Below are positions 9,537-18,423 of a DNA stretch of 64,000 nucleotides, piece by piece; the stretch's first letter is position 1, and each line of letters begins with the position of its first letter. Source of the stretch: Methylocapsa sp. S129 (lineage in GTDB: Bacteria; Pseudomonadota; Alphaproteobacteria; Rhizobiales; Beijerinckiaceae). The position numbers were made by a program, and so were the translations under genes. Location of the stretch: assembly GCF_009765995.1 (NCBI RefSeq), contig NZ_LMUI01000060.1, positions 18,218 through 82,217 of the forward strand, given 5' to 3'. A model generated the notes under the pieces. That model saw nothing but the letters and a program-made list of their open reading frames with translations, did not search any database and had not been told where the DNA came from.

Positions 9537-10198
9537 AGTCAGAGTGTCGGAGCTTTGATCTTGGCGACGGAGATATCGACAGCGCAAACCGAAAGTCCGT
9601 CTGACGAGGCGATCCGCGCCATTCTGCGCGATCGCATCGACGTCGGGCTTCGTCGCGTTTCTTGGCCGCAATGTATCCATAGCCAGGACGTTGATCGCGA
9701 TGGCCTGGCGTCGCCTCGCCTCATGCGCGTAAAGCGGTCGGACGGGCGAACTTCGTGTCGAGGAGAAGAAACCGCCGCTCCGTAAGTTCGACTGCCGGGA
9801 AACAAATTCTGGAGATTCTGCGTTTTCGGCGTATGCTGTTCGGACGATCGATTGGCCCCGCAGCGCCGCTTCCGTCCGGCGCCGCGAGAAAAAACGAAAA
9901 ACCCCTTGCGGAAGGAAAACCGGATCTAAGTCTTTGGCATCTCACGAATCGCGGAAGCGTCCCGGAAGCCGTTCGCGCAGATATCAAGGACTTAGCCGGC
10001 ATTTGGAGCGACGCATTTCCCCATTTTCCTTCCCCGGGAAGCCAAAATCCCTTCCGAGGAAATCGCGGGCGCCGTCCGTGAGCGTACGTCGCGCCAAGCT
10101 CGCCCATCACGGCGGCTGCAGGCTTGAGTTAGAGCCTGATGACTTTTGATCGAAGCTGTCGCCGATATCCGTTCGATTCAACCCATTCTCATCTGGCG
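9537..10198. other. Non-coding gap of 662 bp with a possible hydrolase-gene scrap
   Basis: No convincing gene is seen. A short plus-strand frame starting near 9555 encodes DEAIRAILRDRIDV, which resembles the N-terminus of serine beta-lactamase-family hydrolases. The similarity stops after about 15 residues and the rest is not protein-like, so it may be a relic. Near 10135-10180 the text GAGCCTGATGACTTTTGATC looks like dispersed intergenic repeats of alphaproteobacteria, but no second copy was found in the window. The gap separates the convergent ends of the efflux operon and the long minus-strand operon. Confidence 0.4.
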
Positions 10199-11593
10199 CT
10201 AACGCGACGCGCCAGCCCGTGTTCCCGCGATGCGTCCGAACACGACAGCCGGCAGCAGTCCGTTGCCGGAGAGATAGCCGGCGGCTGTCGAGCCCGAGAT
10301 CCCCGCCGCCGCCCCGCCCACCGCAAAGAGGTTCGGCAGGGCGTCGCCGGAAGGGCGCAGCACGCGGGCGTGTTCGTCTATCGCGAGCCCGCCCTGGGTA
10401 TGGAACAGGGCGCCGGTCACGCGCACCGCCTTGTAGGGCGGCGAAAGCGCCGGAACGCTCGCGAAGATGCGTCCGAACGGGTCGGTCCCCGACAGCTTCT
10501 TCAGGCGTTCAACCTGTTCTAAGGTTTCGACGAGCGTCGCCTCGGGCAATTTTGCGAGCCGTGCAAGCGCCACGATGGAGTCAGCCGACAGCACCGCGCC
10601 AAGCGCTTCCGCTTTGCGGAAATCGTCAAACTGCCGGGCGATTCCGGCGATGCGTTCGTCGAAAATATCGAACGCGATTCCATTCGCTTTGATCAGAACC
10701 ACGGCGGCCTGCTCCGAATAGCCCTGCGATTCATCGGAGAAGCGTCGCCCCGACGCATCTACCTGGAAACCGCCTTCCATGATCGCGGCCCAGGTGATGA
10801 GAATCCCGTGGGGATGAGCGACCGAGCCATGCCCCTGATAAGCCGACATGAAGCGCAATTCGGCGCCGAGCTTCTCGCCCCACAGCACGGCGTCGCCGCG
10901 ATTGCCGGGATGGCCGAAATAGAGCGCGTCGTTCATTTCGGGAATGTGGCGGCGTACGAGATCGCGATTGCCGCCATAGCCGTTGCAGGCGAGCACCAGC
11001 GCGCCGCAACCGATGCGTTCGCCCGAACCATCGGGACGTTGGACGTAAACGCCGCGCACCCTTCCGTCCGCGGCCGCGTAGAGGCTTGTCACGGTCGCTT
11101 CGGTCAGAATCGGCAGGCCAGCGGTCTCCACCGCTGTGCGCAGACGGTCGATCAGTTCGGCTCCCGAACGTGAGGGCAGGCCATGCATGCGGCGGGCGCC
11201 ATGGCCGGGGTAGTCGAAATCATGCACCACCGAGAACGGCAGGTCGTATTTATCCGCCAGCCATTCGATGGTCGCCGCGGCCGATTGCGTCAGCGCGGCG
11301 ACTATGACGGGATCGGCTTGGTTGTGCGCCTTGCGCTGGATATCGGCGGCAAATAGCGCCGGCGCGTCGGCGATGCCGCGCTCCCGCTGAAAACGCGTTC
11401 CCGCGGCGGGAATCAGGCCAGCCGAAAGCGCCGTCGAGCCGCGCGGCAGCGGATCGCGCTCGATGACGAGAACCTCGCGGCCGGCTTCGTTCGCCGCCAG
11501 CGCCGCGCATAGCCCGGCGGCGCCGGCGCCGATGATGAGCACGGGAACGTTGGTCTCGAAAGCGATCCCCGCTGCATCCAGTACAAGGCTCAT
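10199..11593 (-). CDS. FAD-dependent flavoprotein, fumarate reductase / 3-ketosteroid dehydrogenase-like
   Basis: 464 residues. A Rossmann dinucleotide motif (VLIIGAGAAGLCAALAANEA) lies at about residues 17-36, followed by the typical flavoprotein Glu-Arg pair (VIERDPLPRGST). The C-terminal FAD motif is LFAVGGAAAGISGSTAAGYL. The family (FrdA/SdhA-like soluble flavoproteins) reduces or oxidises activated C-C double bonds. It is the last gene of the operon and overlaps the upstream cysteine-hydrolase-like gene by four bases. An ene-reductase or desaturase step on an unsaturated dicarboxylate or imide would fit its neighbours, but the substrate is an inference. Confidence 0.8.
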   Translation of the reverse strand: MSLVLDAAGIAFETNVPVLIIGAGAAGLCAALAANEAGREVLVIERDPLPRGSTALSAGLIPAAGTRFQRERGIADAPALFAADIQRKAHNQADPVIVAALTQSAAATIEWLADKYDLPFSVVHDFDYPGHGARRMHGLPSRSGAELIDRLRTAVETAGLPILTEATVTSLYAAADGRVRGVYVQRPDGSGERIGCGALVLACNGYGGNRDLVRRHIPEMNDALYFGHPGNRGDAVLWGEKLGAELRFMSAYQGHGSVAHPHGILITWAAIMEGGFQVDASGRRFSDESQGYSEQAAVVLIKANGIAFDIFDERIAGIARQFDDFRKAEALGAVLSADSIVALARLAKLPEATLVETLEQVERLKKLSGTDPFGRIFASVPALSPPYKAVRVTGALFHTQGGLAIDEHARVLRPSGDALPNLFAVGGAAAGISGSTAAGYLSGNGLLPAVVFGRIAGTRAGASR

Positions 11594-12204
11594 GGCGCGC
11601 TCAATTCGGCGACGGCCTCGGCGACTGTCATCACCGGGCTTACCGGCCTGAGAGCAGCGACGGCCGTTTCATGCACGGACGTCGAAAACGCCGCGCAGCC
11701 GTCCGATAGTAAGACGGTGGCGAAGTCGCGCACATGCGCTTCGCGCAATGTCGAGGCGACGCCGCCATTGGTGACGATCCCGCCGATATAGAGCTTCTCG
11801 ATTCCCGCTTTGCGCAGGACCCATTCGAGCCTCGTCATATAGAAGGCGGAATAGGCGATTTTCTCCACCGCGAGATCGGCGGGCGCGAGTTCGTCGACGA
11901 GCGCGTGCCCCCAGGCGCCGGGCGCAAAGTCGCCCTTGCCGAGGAAGGGGCGCAGCGCTGTGAGATGCGACGCGATCATCGGCTCGCCGCCCTTGGCTGG
12001 AACCAGCGTGAATTGCGTGGCGACTATCCATCCTCCGCGACGGCGAACAAGATCGGCGAGCGGCTTGAGGCGCGCAGGCAGCGCGGCGATTTCCGGCGCG
12101 CTCTGTCCGGCGCGCCCATAGGCGCCGTTCGGGTGCACGAAATCGTTTTGCAGATCGCAGAGCAGCAAGGCCGTGCGGGCGATCGGAACGGGCAGCACGC
12201 TCAT
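11590..12204 (-). CDS. Isochorismatase-fold hydrolase lacking the usual catalytic cysteine
   Basis: 204 residues, the usual family length. The nucleophile-activating Asp17 is in LLLCDLQNDF, and a conserved Lys115 is in AVEKIAYSAF. The position that is Cys in amidase members (TNVCV) reads TNGGV at 145-149, so Gly148 replaces it. Members of this superfamily either cleave amides with a Cys (nicotinamidase, N-carbamoylsarcosine amidase, maleamate amidase) or, like isochorismatase, work without it. The gene lies between hyuA and the flavoprotein gene and overlaps both by four bases, so it acts in the same pathway. A deamidating or decarbamoylating role is plausible from context, but the lost Cys makes the chemistry uncertain. 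Confidence 0.8.
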   Translation of the reverse strand: MSVLPVPIARTALLLCDLQNDFVHPNGAYGRAGQSAPEIAALPARLKPLADLVRRRGGWIVATQFTLVPAKGGEPMIASHLTALRPFLGKGDFAPGAWGHALVDELAPADLAVEKIAYSAFYMTRLEWVLRKAGIEKLYIGGIVTNGGVASTLREAHVRDFATVLLSDGCAAFSTSVHETAVAALRPVSPVMTVAEAVAELSAP

Positions 12205-14276
12205 TTCGATATCCTTTCGATGATGAGATTGCCGAAGCGATCGACCAGCGCCGTGAGGCCGGGATCGAGCACGGTGGTCGCATCAGGCTGCTCCAGCACG
12301 GCGGGCCCCTCGACGACGGCGCCGATCGGCAGATCGAGCCGCGACCAGATCGCCGCTTCCCGCCAGCCGCCGGCGAACCAGACCTGCCGCGTTCCGCGCC
12401 GCGCGGCTTCAAGCGACAGATCCGGACCCGGCGCCAGCGCCGCGAGATCGAAGACCGGCCGCCGCCCGATCGCCGCCGTTCGCAGCGAAACGATGCGGAC
12501 CGGAATTTCCGACAGGATTTGGCTGAACTGCTTGCGGTAGGCCGCCTCGAAGGCGGTGCGGACGATCGCCTCGGTCACTTCGACGCCATTGTCGTCGAGC
12601 GTCACAGGCAAGGGCGTGGCGACGCTATGCGTCTGGCCGAGGTAATGCATGTCGAGTTCGTAGACGACATCGACGCTGTCCACGGCGACGCCAGCCGCGT
12701 CGACGACTCTTTTTGCCTCTCGTCCGGCCTCGACCATCCGCGCTTCGAGCGCACGTGCGTCCAACCCTGCGAGATCCAAGTTCACGGTCAGCACCTGATC
12801 ATGCCGAAGATCCGCGATCACGCAGCCGAGCGCGCTTGTGATGCCCGGAAAGCGCGGCACAATGGCGCTGGAAAGACCGACTTCGCCAATCAGGGCGCCC
12901 GCGTGGAGCGCCCCGCCGCCGCCGAACGGCATGATGGCGAAACGCCCGGGATCATGTCCGCGTTCGATCGAGACAAGCCGTATCGCTCCGGCCATGCGCG
13001 CATTGGCGACGCGCACAATCGCTTCGGCCGCGTGGATGGCGCCAAGCCCGAGCGGTACGCCGATATGCCTAGCGATCGCCGCTGTCGCCGCCTCCACATC
13101 GAGCCTCGCCTGCTTGCCGCCGATCGGGCGATCCGCATTGATGCGCCCGAGCACGACATTGGCGTCGGTCAGGGTTGGACGCGTCGCGCCCTGGCCGTAG
13201 CAGACCGGTCCTGGCCGCGAGCCCGCGCTTTCGGGTCCGACCTGTAGCAAGCCGCCTTTATCGACGTGGGCGATCGATCCGCCGCCGGCGCCGATTGTCG
13301 TGATTTCGATCATCGGCGTACGGATGACGAGGCCGAAATCGATCGTCGTTTGGGCGGCGAGCGACGAGGCGCCGCCGGCGATCAGCGAAACGTCGAACGA
13401 GGTGCCTCCGAGATCGGCGGTGATGACGTTGGAATAGCCTGCCGCTCGCGCGATCGCGGCGGCGGCGATGACGCCGGCGGCGGGACCTGAAAGCGCAGTC
13501 CGGACGGGCAACCGGCGCGCTGTGGCCGTCGACATGACGCCGCCGTTCGATTGCACGATATGAAACCGGCCCCCGAATTGATCGAGAGCCAAGGCATCGC
13601 CGAGTTTATCGAGGTAGGAGCTGACGACGGGCTGCAGGTAGGCGTTGATCGCCGTCGTCGAACTTCTCTCGAATTCCCGAATTTCGGGCAGAATCTCATA
13701 GGAAGTCGCGATGTTCTCGTTCGGCCAGACTTCGCGGGCGGCGGTCGCGGCGGCGCGTTCGTTGGCTGGGTTGGCGTAGGCGTTGATGAAAACGATCGCC
13801 AGCGCCTGCGCGCCCTTCGCGACCAGTTTGCGCGCGGCGTCCTCCACGGCGGCGAGATCGACGGCCTGGCGTATGGTTCCATCCGCCAGGACGCGCTCGT
13901 CCACTTCGATGCGCATGTCCCGATCGATCAGGGGAACGAAATCGCCCCAGAGGCCCCAGGTGCGCGGCCGGTCGCGCCGGCGCATCTCCAGCACGTCGCG
14001 AAAGCCGCGCGTCGTGATGAGGCCGACGCGCGCGCCTTTGCGCTCAAGCAGCGCATTGGTGCCAACCGTGGTGCCGTGAACGATCGCGCCCATTTCCCGG
14101 ATCGGCCCCAATCGGCGGAGGCCCTCGATAAAGCCGACAGCTTCATCGCCGCGGTTCGAAGGCGCCTTGGCGGTTGCAAAGCGCCGCTCGGCTTCATCAA
14201 ACCAGAAGAGATCGGTGAAAGTGCCGCCCACATCGACGCCGACGATCGTCGGCGGCGGCTTCTTCGGTCCGGTCAT
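12201..14276 (-). CDS. hyuA: Hydantoinase/oxoprolinase family subunit A (HyuA), first copy
   Basis: 691 residues from the ATG at 14276, which overlaps the hyuB stop (ATGA). The frame is open upstream, but only as a shadow of hyuB. The N-terminal actin-like ATPase signature VGVDVGGTFTD is at about residues 12-22. GTTVGTNALLERKGA follows, then the second phosphate-binding segment ITADLGGTSFDVSLI and the glycine motif TIGAGGGSIAHVDKGG. HyuA with HyuB makes ATP-dependent enzymes that open cyclic amides (N-methylhydantoin, 5-oxoproline) or carboxylate ketones. The exact substrate cannot be read. Its place in an operon with a Liv transporter, an amidase-fold protein and a C-C lyase argues for a cyclic imide or amide. 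Confidence 0.9.
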   Translation of the reverse strand: MTGPKKPPPTIVGVDVGGTFTDLFWFDEAERRFATAKAPSNRGDEAVGFIEGLRRLGPIREMGAIVHGTTVGTNALLERKGARVGLITTRGFRDVLEMRRRDRPRTWGLWGDFVPLIDRDMRIEVDERVLADGTIRQAVDLAAVEDAARKLVAKGAQALAIVFINAYANPANERAAATAAREVWPNENIATSYEILPEIREFERSSTTAINAYLQPVVSSYLDKLGDALALDQFGGRFHIVQSNGGVMSTATARRLPVRTALSGPAAGVIAAAAIARAAGYSNVITADLGGTSFDVSLIAGGASSLAAQTTIDFGLVIRTPMIEITTIGAGGGSIAHVDKGGLLQVGPESAGSRPGPVCYGQGATRPTLTDANVVLGRINADRPIGGKQARLDVEAATAAIARHIGVPLGLGAIHAAEAIVRVANARMAGAIRLVSIERGHDPGRFAIMPFGGGGALHAGALIGEVGLSSAIVPRFPGITSALGCVIADLRHDQVLTVNLDLAGLDARALEARMVEAGREAKRVVDAAGVAVDSVDVVYELDMHYLGQTHSVATPLPVTLDDNGVEVTEAIVRTAFEAAYRKQFSQILSEIPVRIVSLRTAAIGRRPVFDLAALAPGPDLSLEAARRGTRQVWFAGGWREAAIWSRLDLPIGAVVEGPAVLEQPDATTVLDPGLTALVDRFGNLIIERISK

Positions 14277-16012
14277 GCGACGCTCCGCGCGCGCAACGCC
14301 TGAGTTTGCTCGGAATCGAGTTCGCCCTCGGGCGTAACCTCGATCCTGTAGTCGGTGCGCGCCGCCGCGGCCGAGACATAGCCGAGCCGGACATCGCGCG
14401 CGACGATGGCGCCTTCGCGCCCCAGCGGGTGGCCCCAGCCGCCGCCGCCTGGCGTCTCCAACCTGACGCGTTGACCCTGGCGAACCCGGACATCCGTGAC
14501 CTTGGAGGCGAGCGGCGGATGGGCGTCGCCGCTGTCGGTCTGCCACGAAAAGACGTTGAGGGCCGCCGGCCCGCCGCCGTTGACGCCGAATGGCGCGAAC
14601 CGGCCGCGCTCGCCGAGTAGGAATGCGTCGGCGCCGTTGGGCGCAAGCGCCTCGATCTCATAGATGGCTCCGAGGCCGCCGCGATGGAGCCCGGGCCCGG
14701 CGCTGTCGGGACGCAGAGCCCATTGAGTGAACAGGATGGGATAGGCCGCCTCCAAGATTTCGGCGGGCGGGATCGTCGCCATCGAAATCGGGTTGTTGCC
14801 GTGATTGAGCCCGTCGGTCTCCGGATTGCCGCCGAGGCCGCCGCCGAAGAAGGAGAACATCACCCAACGCTGGCCGCCGGCGCGATAGCCCGCGAGCGAA
14901 AGCGCATTGATCGTGCCGAAAGGCGCCGCCGTCGCGCGTTCCGGCATGATCGTCGCAAGCGCGCCGAAGACAACGCCGATGACGCGCAGGATTGTTTCGG
15001 TATAGCCGCCGACAGGCTTTGGCCAAGATACGCCGAGCAGCGTCGTGTTCGGAATGATGAATTCGATCGGCGCGAGGCAGCCGGCATTGGCGGGCACGTC
15101 CGTGAAGACATGTTTCAGCGCGACGTAACAGCAGGCGACGGCGGTCGAGCGCGCGATGTTGAGCGGCCCGGCGCATGGCGCCGACGATCGCGAGAAATCA
15201 AGGATCATCGCGTCGCCCCTGATTGTCAGGTCGAGCGCGATCGTCAGTTTTTCGTCAGTGACGCCGTCATTGTCGAGATAGTCCTCGAAGCTCGTCCGGC
15301 CGTCCGGCAGCGCTGCTATGTTTTCGCGCATCAAGGCTTCGGCGCGTCGCATGAAAGCGTCGAGCGCTTCGGAGACGATTGCCTCGCCATATTGGTCGAG
15401 CACGTCGGCGAGCCGCCGCTCGCCAAGGTCGAGCGCATTCAACTGGCCGTGCAGGTCGCCATAATTCGATTGCGGCACGCGGCTGTTGGCCGACAGGATC
15501 GCAATGATGTCATCGTTGAGCCTGCCTTGCGCGATGAGCTTGACCGGCGGGAAGCGCACGCCCTCCTGCAGGCTCTCGGTCGCGCGTGCGTTGAAGCCGC
15601 CCGGAACGTTGCCGCCAATGTCGAGCCAATGGCCGACCGAGGCTAGCCAGCAGAACAGGACGCCCTTGCGGAACACGGGCCGCACCAGCCGGAAGTCGTT
15701 GAGATGCGTGCCGCCGTCATAGGGATCGTTGAAGATGAACGTGTCGCCGGGCTCGAGGCCGCCGTCGCGGGCGACTTTATCGATCACTGCTTTGACGGCG
15801 AAAGCCATCGCGCCGACGAAAATCGGCAGGCCCGTTGTTCCTTGCACCAGCGTTGCGCCTGTCTCAGCATGATAAAGGCCGTGGCAGGCGTCGTGCGCCT
15901 CGGCGATGATCGGGTTGAACGCGGAGCGATAGAGCGTCGCGTCCATTTCATCGGCGATCTGCTCCAGCCGGCCCTTGAGGATGGCGAGCGTGACGGGGTC
16001 CAACGCGCTCAT
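14273..16012 (-). CDS. hyuB: Hydantoinase/oxoprolinase family subunit B (HyuB), first copy
   Basis: 579 residues. The ATG at 16012 overlaps the stop of the upstream lyase gene (ATGA) and gives the normal HyuB start (MSALDPVTLAILKGRLEQIA). Family motifs seen are FNDPYDGGTHLNDF, the glycine-rich GPGLHRGGLGAIYEIE and the C-terminal VRLETPGGGGWGHPLGR. HyuB is the partner of HyuA and holds the hydrolytic or carboxylase half of the reaction. It is encoded immediately before hyuA in this operon, whereas the second copy in this window has the order hyuA-hyuB. Confidence 0.9.
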   Translation of the reverse strand: MSALDPVTLAILKGRLEQIADEMDATLYRSAFNPIIAEAHDACHGLYHAETGATLVQGTTGLPIFVGAMAFAVKAVIDKVARDGGLEPGDTFIFNDPYDGGTHLNDFRLVRPVFRKGVLFCWLASVGHWLDIGGNVPGGFNARATESLQEGVRFPPVKLIAQGRLNDDIIAILSANSRVPQSNYGDLHGQLNALDLGERRLADVLDQYGEAIVSEALDAFMRRAEALMRENIAALPDGRTSFEDYLDNDGVTDEKLTIALDLTIRGDAMILDFSRSSAPCAGPLNIARSTAVACCYVALKHVFTDVPANAGCLAPIEFIIPNTTLLGVSWPKPVGGYTETILRVIGVVFGALATIMPERATAAPFGTINALSLAGYRAGGQRWVMFSFFGGGLGGNPETDGLNHGNNPISMATIPPAEILEAAYPILFTQWALRPDSAGPGLHRGGLGAIYEIEALAPNGADAFLLGERGRFAPFGVNGGGPAALNVFSWQTDSGDAHPPLASKVTDVRVRQGQRVRLETPGGGGWGHPLGREGAIVARDVRLGYVSAAAARTDYRIEVTPEGELDSEQTQALRARSVA

Positions 16013-16956
16013 CGGGCAGCCTTCGACGGCGCCTGATAATCTTCCTCGTAGCCCTTGCCGCGCTCCAGCATCGCCGGCGTGCCGACGATTTCGTTGATTG
16101 CCTGAAAGTCGAACATCCGGTTGCGGAATCCGTCGGTGGTGCCGTCGCGTCGGAGGACTCCGTAGAAGTCCTGCGCCGTGAAGGCCAGTGCGCGCACGAT
16201 GGCGCCGGGAAAGATGACGAGCCGGAAGCCGATCGCCTGCAAATCGGGGCCGGAAAGGATCGGGGTCTGGCCGCCTTCGACCATATTGGCCATCAGCGGC
16301 GCGTATGGCCCGAGCGCTTGCGCCACAACGCTGAGCTGCTCGCGCGTGCGCGGCGCTTCGACGAACAGGATATCCGCGCCCGCCTCGGCGTAACTTTCCG
16401 CCCGCTCGACAGCCGCCTCGAACCCTTCGACGGCCAAGGCGTCGGTGCGTGCGATGACGAGGGTCTCGTCGCTGCGGCGCGCATCGACGGCCGCGCGTAT
16501 CTTGCCGACCATCTCCAGCATCGGGACCACGCCCTTGTCGGCGAGGTGACCGCAGCGCTTGGGAAAGGTCTGGTCTTCGATCTGAATCGCGGCGGCGCCC
16601 GCGCGTTCGAACAGGCGAACGGTCCGTTGCACGTTCAAAGCATTGCCGTAACCCGTGTCGGCGTCGACGATGACGGGCGTCTCCACACGTTCGCATATAT
16701 GCGCCAGCGTATCGGCGACCTCGGTCATCGAGACGAGGCCGATGTCGGGCTGGCCAAGCTTGGTATAGGCGATGGCGGCGCCGGAAAGGTAGAGCGCCTC
16801 AAAACCGGCCGCGGCGGCGAGCGAAGCCGTCAGAGCGTCATAGACGCCTGGCGCGACGATGATGTGGCTTTGCGCGATGCGCGGCTTAAGCGAGGCCGGC
16901 CGGAGAGGCCGCCCGTCGCGGGCGCGCGCCGATGGAGCGTGGGAATCATTCGTCAT
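16009..16956 (-). CDS. Isocitrate lyase / PEP mutase superfamily C-C lyase (methylisocitrate or 2,3-dimethylmalate lyase-like)
   Basis: 315 residues from the ATG at 16956; a GTG two codons earlier overlaps the livF stop as GTGA and is equally possible. The barrel carries the Mg-binding segment VDADTGYGN (Asp98, Asp100) and the superfamily catalytic loop KRCGH (133-137). IQIEDQTFP and IARTDALAVEG are also present. Lyases of this group split 2-hydroxy-dicarboxylates such as methylisocitrate and 2,3-dimethylmalate into a keto acid plus a carboxylate; others are oxaloacetate decarboxylases. The gene sits between the Liv transporter and hyuB, so it probably performs the terminal cleavage. The divergent LeuC/LeuD-type hydratase would supply a suitable 2-hydroxy acid. 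Confidence 0.85.
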   Translation of the reverse strand: MTNDSHAPSARARDGRPLRPASLKPRIAQSHIIVAPGVYDALTASLAAAAGFEALYLSGAAIAYTKLGQPDIGLVSMTEVADTLAHICERVETPVIVDADTGYGNALNVQRTVRLFERAGAAAIQIEDQTFPKRCGHLADKGVVPMLEMVGKIRAAVDARRSDETLVIARTDALAVEGFEAAVERAESYAEAGADILFVEAPRTREQLSVVAQALGPYAPLMANMVEGGQTPILSGPDLQAIGFRLVIFPGAIVRALAFTAQDFYGVLRRDGTTDGFRNRMFDFQAINEIVGTPAMLERGKGYEEDYQAPSKAAR

Positions 16957-16958
16957 GG

Positions 16959-17672
16959 TCACATCCCAAGGTAGGTTTTCTCAAGTTCGGGGTCGCGCGC
17001 CAGGTCTTCGCCGCGTCCTGACAGCGCGAAGCGGCCGTTCTCCAGCACATGGGCGCGCGTCGCGATCGCCAGCGACTGCATGACGTTCTGCTCGACGAGA
17101 AGGATCGTCATGCCTTCGGCGTTGAGGTGCACAATAAGCGCGAACATTTCCTCGACCAGCAGCGGCGATAGGCCCAGCGAGGGCTCATCCAGGATGAGCA
17201 GGCGCGGCTGGCCCATCAGCCCGCGGCCGATCGCGAGCATCTGCTGTTCGCCGCCCGATAGCGTTCCGGCAAGCTGCGCCCGCCGTTCCCGCAGGCGCGG
17301 AAATGTGTCGAAGACCTTTTCGATATTCGCCGCTCGCTCGGCTTTGCCGCGCCGATAGCTGCCGAGCTCGAGATTTTCCCTGACGCTCATATCCGGAAAG
17401 ATGCGCCGCGCTTCAGGCACGTGGATGAGGCCGGCGGCGACGATCGCCGGCGGAGCCAGATGATCGATGCGCTGGCCGCCGAAATAGATTTCGCCGGCCG
17501 CGGCGCGGATGACGCCCGAGAGCGTCTTGTTCAAGGTGGTCTTGCCGACGCCGTTCGAGCCGAGCACGGCGACGATCTCCCCGGGGCCCACTTCGAGATC
17601 GACGCCGCGCAGCACTTCGGTTTCGCCATAGCCGGCGACAAGGCCGCGAACGCTGAGAAGCGCTTCAGCCAT
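16959..17672 (-). CDS. livF: Branched-chain amino acid-type ABC transporter ATPase LivF
   Basis: 237 residues from the ATG at 17672, eight bases inside the end of livG. Walker A is GSNGVGKTT, the signature is LSGGEQQM and Walker B is LLILDEPSLGLSPLL, with the family C-terminus. It is the second ATPase of a HAAT (LivFGHMK) importer. In this operon the carried solute is more likely the precursor of the HyuAB pathway than leucine, because the enzymes are co-transcribed. Confidence 0.92.
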   Translation of the reverse strand: MAEALLSVRGLVAGYGETEVLRGVDLEVGPGEIVAVLGSNGVGKTTLNKTLSGVIRAAAGEIYFGGQRIDHLAPPAIVAAGLIHVPEARRIFPDMSVRENLELGSYRRGKAERAANIEKVFDTFPRLRERRAQLAGTLSGGEQQMLAIGRGLMGQPRLLILDEPSLGLSPLLVEEMFALIVHLNAEGMTILLVEQNVMQSLAIATRAHVLENGRFALSGRGEDLARDPELEKTYLGM

Positions 17673-18423
17673 GCGCCACGTCCCGCGCGGCGAGCCGTTT
17701 GGCGGCGCCATGACCGAGATAGGCCTCGATCACGTTCGCATCCTTGGTGATGGCGGAGGGCGAACCCTCGGCGATGATTCGGCCCTGCGCCAGGACGAAG
17801 ACCGTTTCGCAAAGACTCATGACGGCCTGCATCACATGCTCCACCATCAGCACCGTCACGCCGCCTCGCCGAATGTCCTGGATGATCGGAATGACGTCGC
17901 GCACTTCCGACGGGTTGAGGCCGGCAAGAACCTCGTCGAGCAAAAGCAGCGTCGGCTCGGTCGCGAGCGCACGCGCAAGCTCCAACCTTTTGCGGCCGGC
18001 GATCGTCAGTCCCGAAGCGGGCGCATTCAGCCGGTCAGCGAGGCCGACGCGCTCCGAGACCGCCTCGGCCTTGGCGAGCGCCTCGTCGCGGCGCGCGTGC
18101 CGCAGATGAGCGCCCACGGCGATGTTTTCGCGTACGGTCAGGCCGGCGAAGGGCTGGACGATCTGGAACGTGCGCGCGACGCCAAGCGCGGCGCGCTTGT
18201 GCGGCGCCAAGGCGCCGATATCGACGCCTTGGAAAGCGATGCGCCCGCTCGTCGGCCTCTCGAAACCAGAGATCAGTGTGAACAGCGTTGTCTTGCCGGC
18301 GCCATTGGGTCCAATCAGGCCGGTGATGCCGCCCGCATTGATGGTCAGCGACACGGAATCGACCGCAAGCACGCCGCCGAAGCGTTTGGATGCGTTCTGC
18401 ACTGACAGCAGCGGCGCGCTCAT
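17665..18423 (-). CDS. livG: Branched-chain amino acid-type ABC transporter ATPase LivG
   Basis: 252 residues from the ATG at 18423, which overlaps the livM stop (ATGA). Walker A is GPNGAGKTT and Walker B is LLLLDEVLAGLNPSE. The signature region reads GLTIAGRKRLELARAL, a variant seen in several LivG groups in place of LSGGQ. The C-terminal EAYLGHG motif is typical of LivG. It pairs with LivF to power the HAAT importer. Confidence 0.92.
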   Translation of the reverse strand: MSAPLLSVQNASKRFGGVLAVDSVSLTINAGGITGLIGPNGAGKTTLFTLISGFERPTSGRIAFQGVDIGALAPHKRAALGVARTFQIVQPFAGLTVRENIAVGAHLRHARRDEALAKAEAVSERVGLADRLNAPASGLTIAGRKRLELARALATEPTLLLLDEVLAGLNPSEVRDVIPIIQDIRRGGVTVLMVEHVMQAVMSLCETVFVLAQGRIIAEGSPSAITKDANVIEAYLGHGAAKRLAARDVAHG

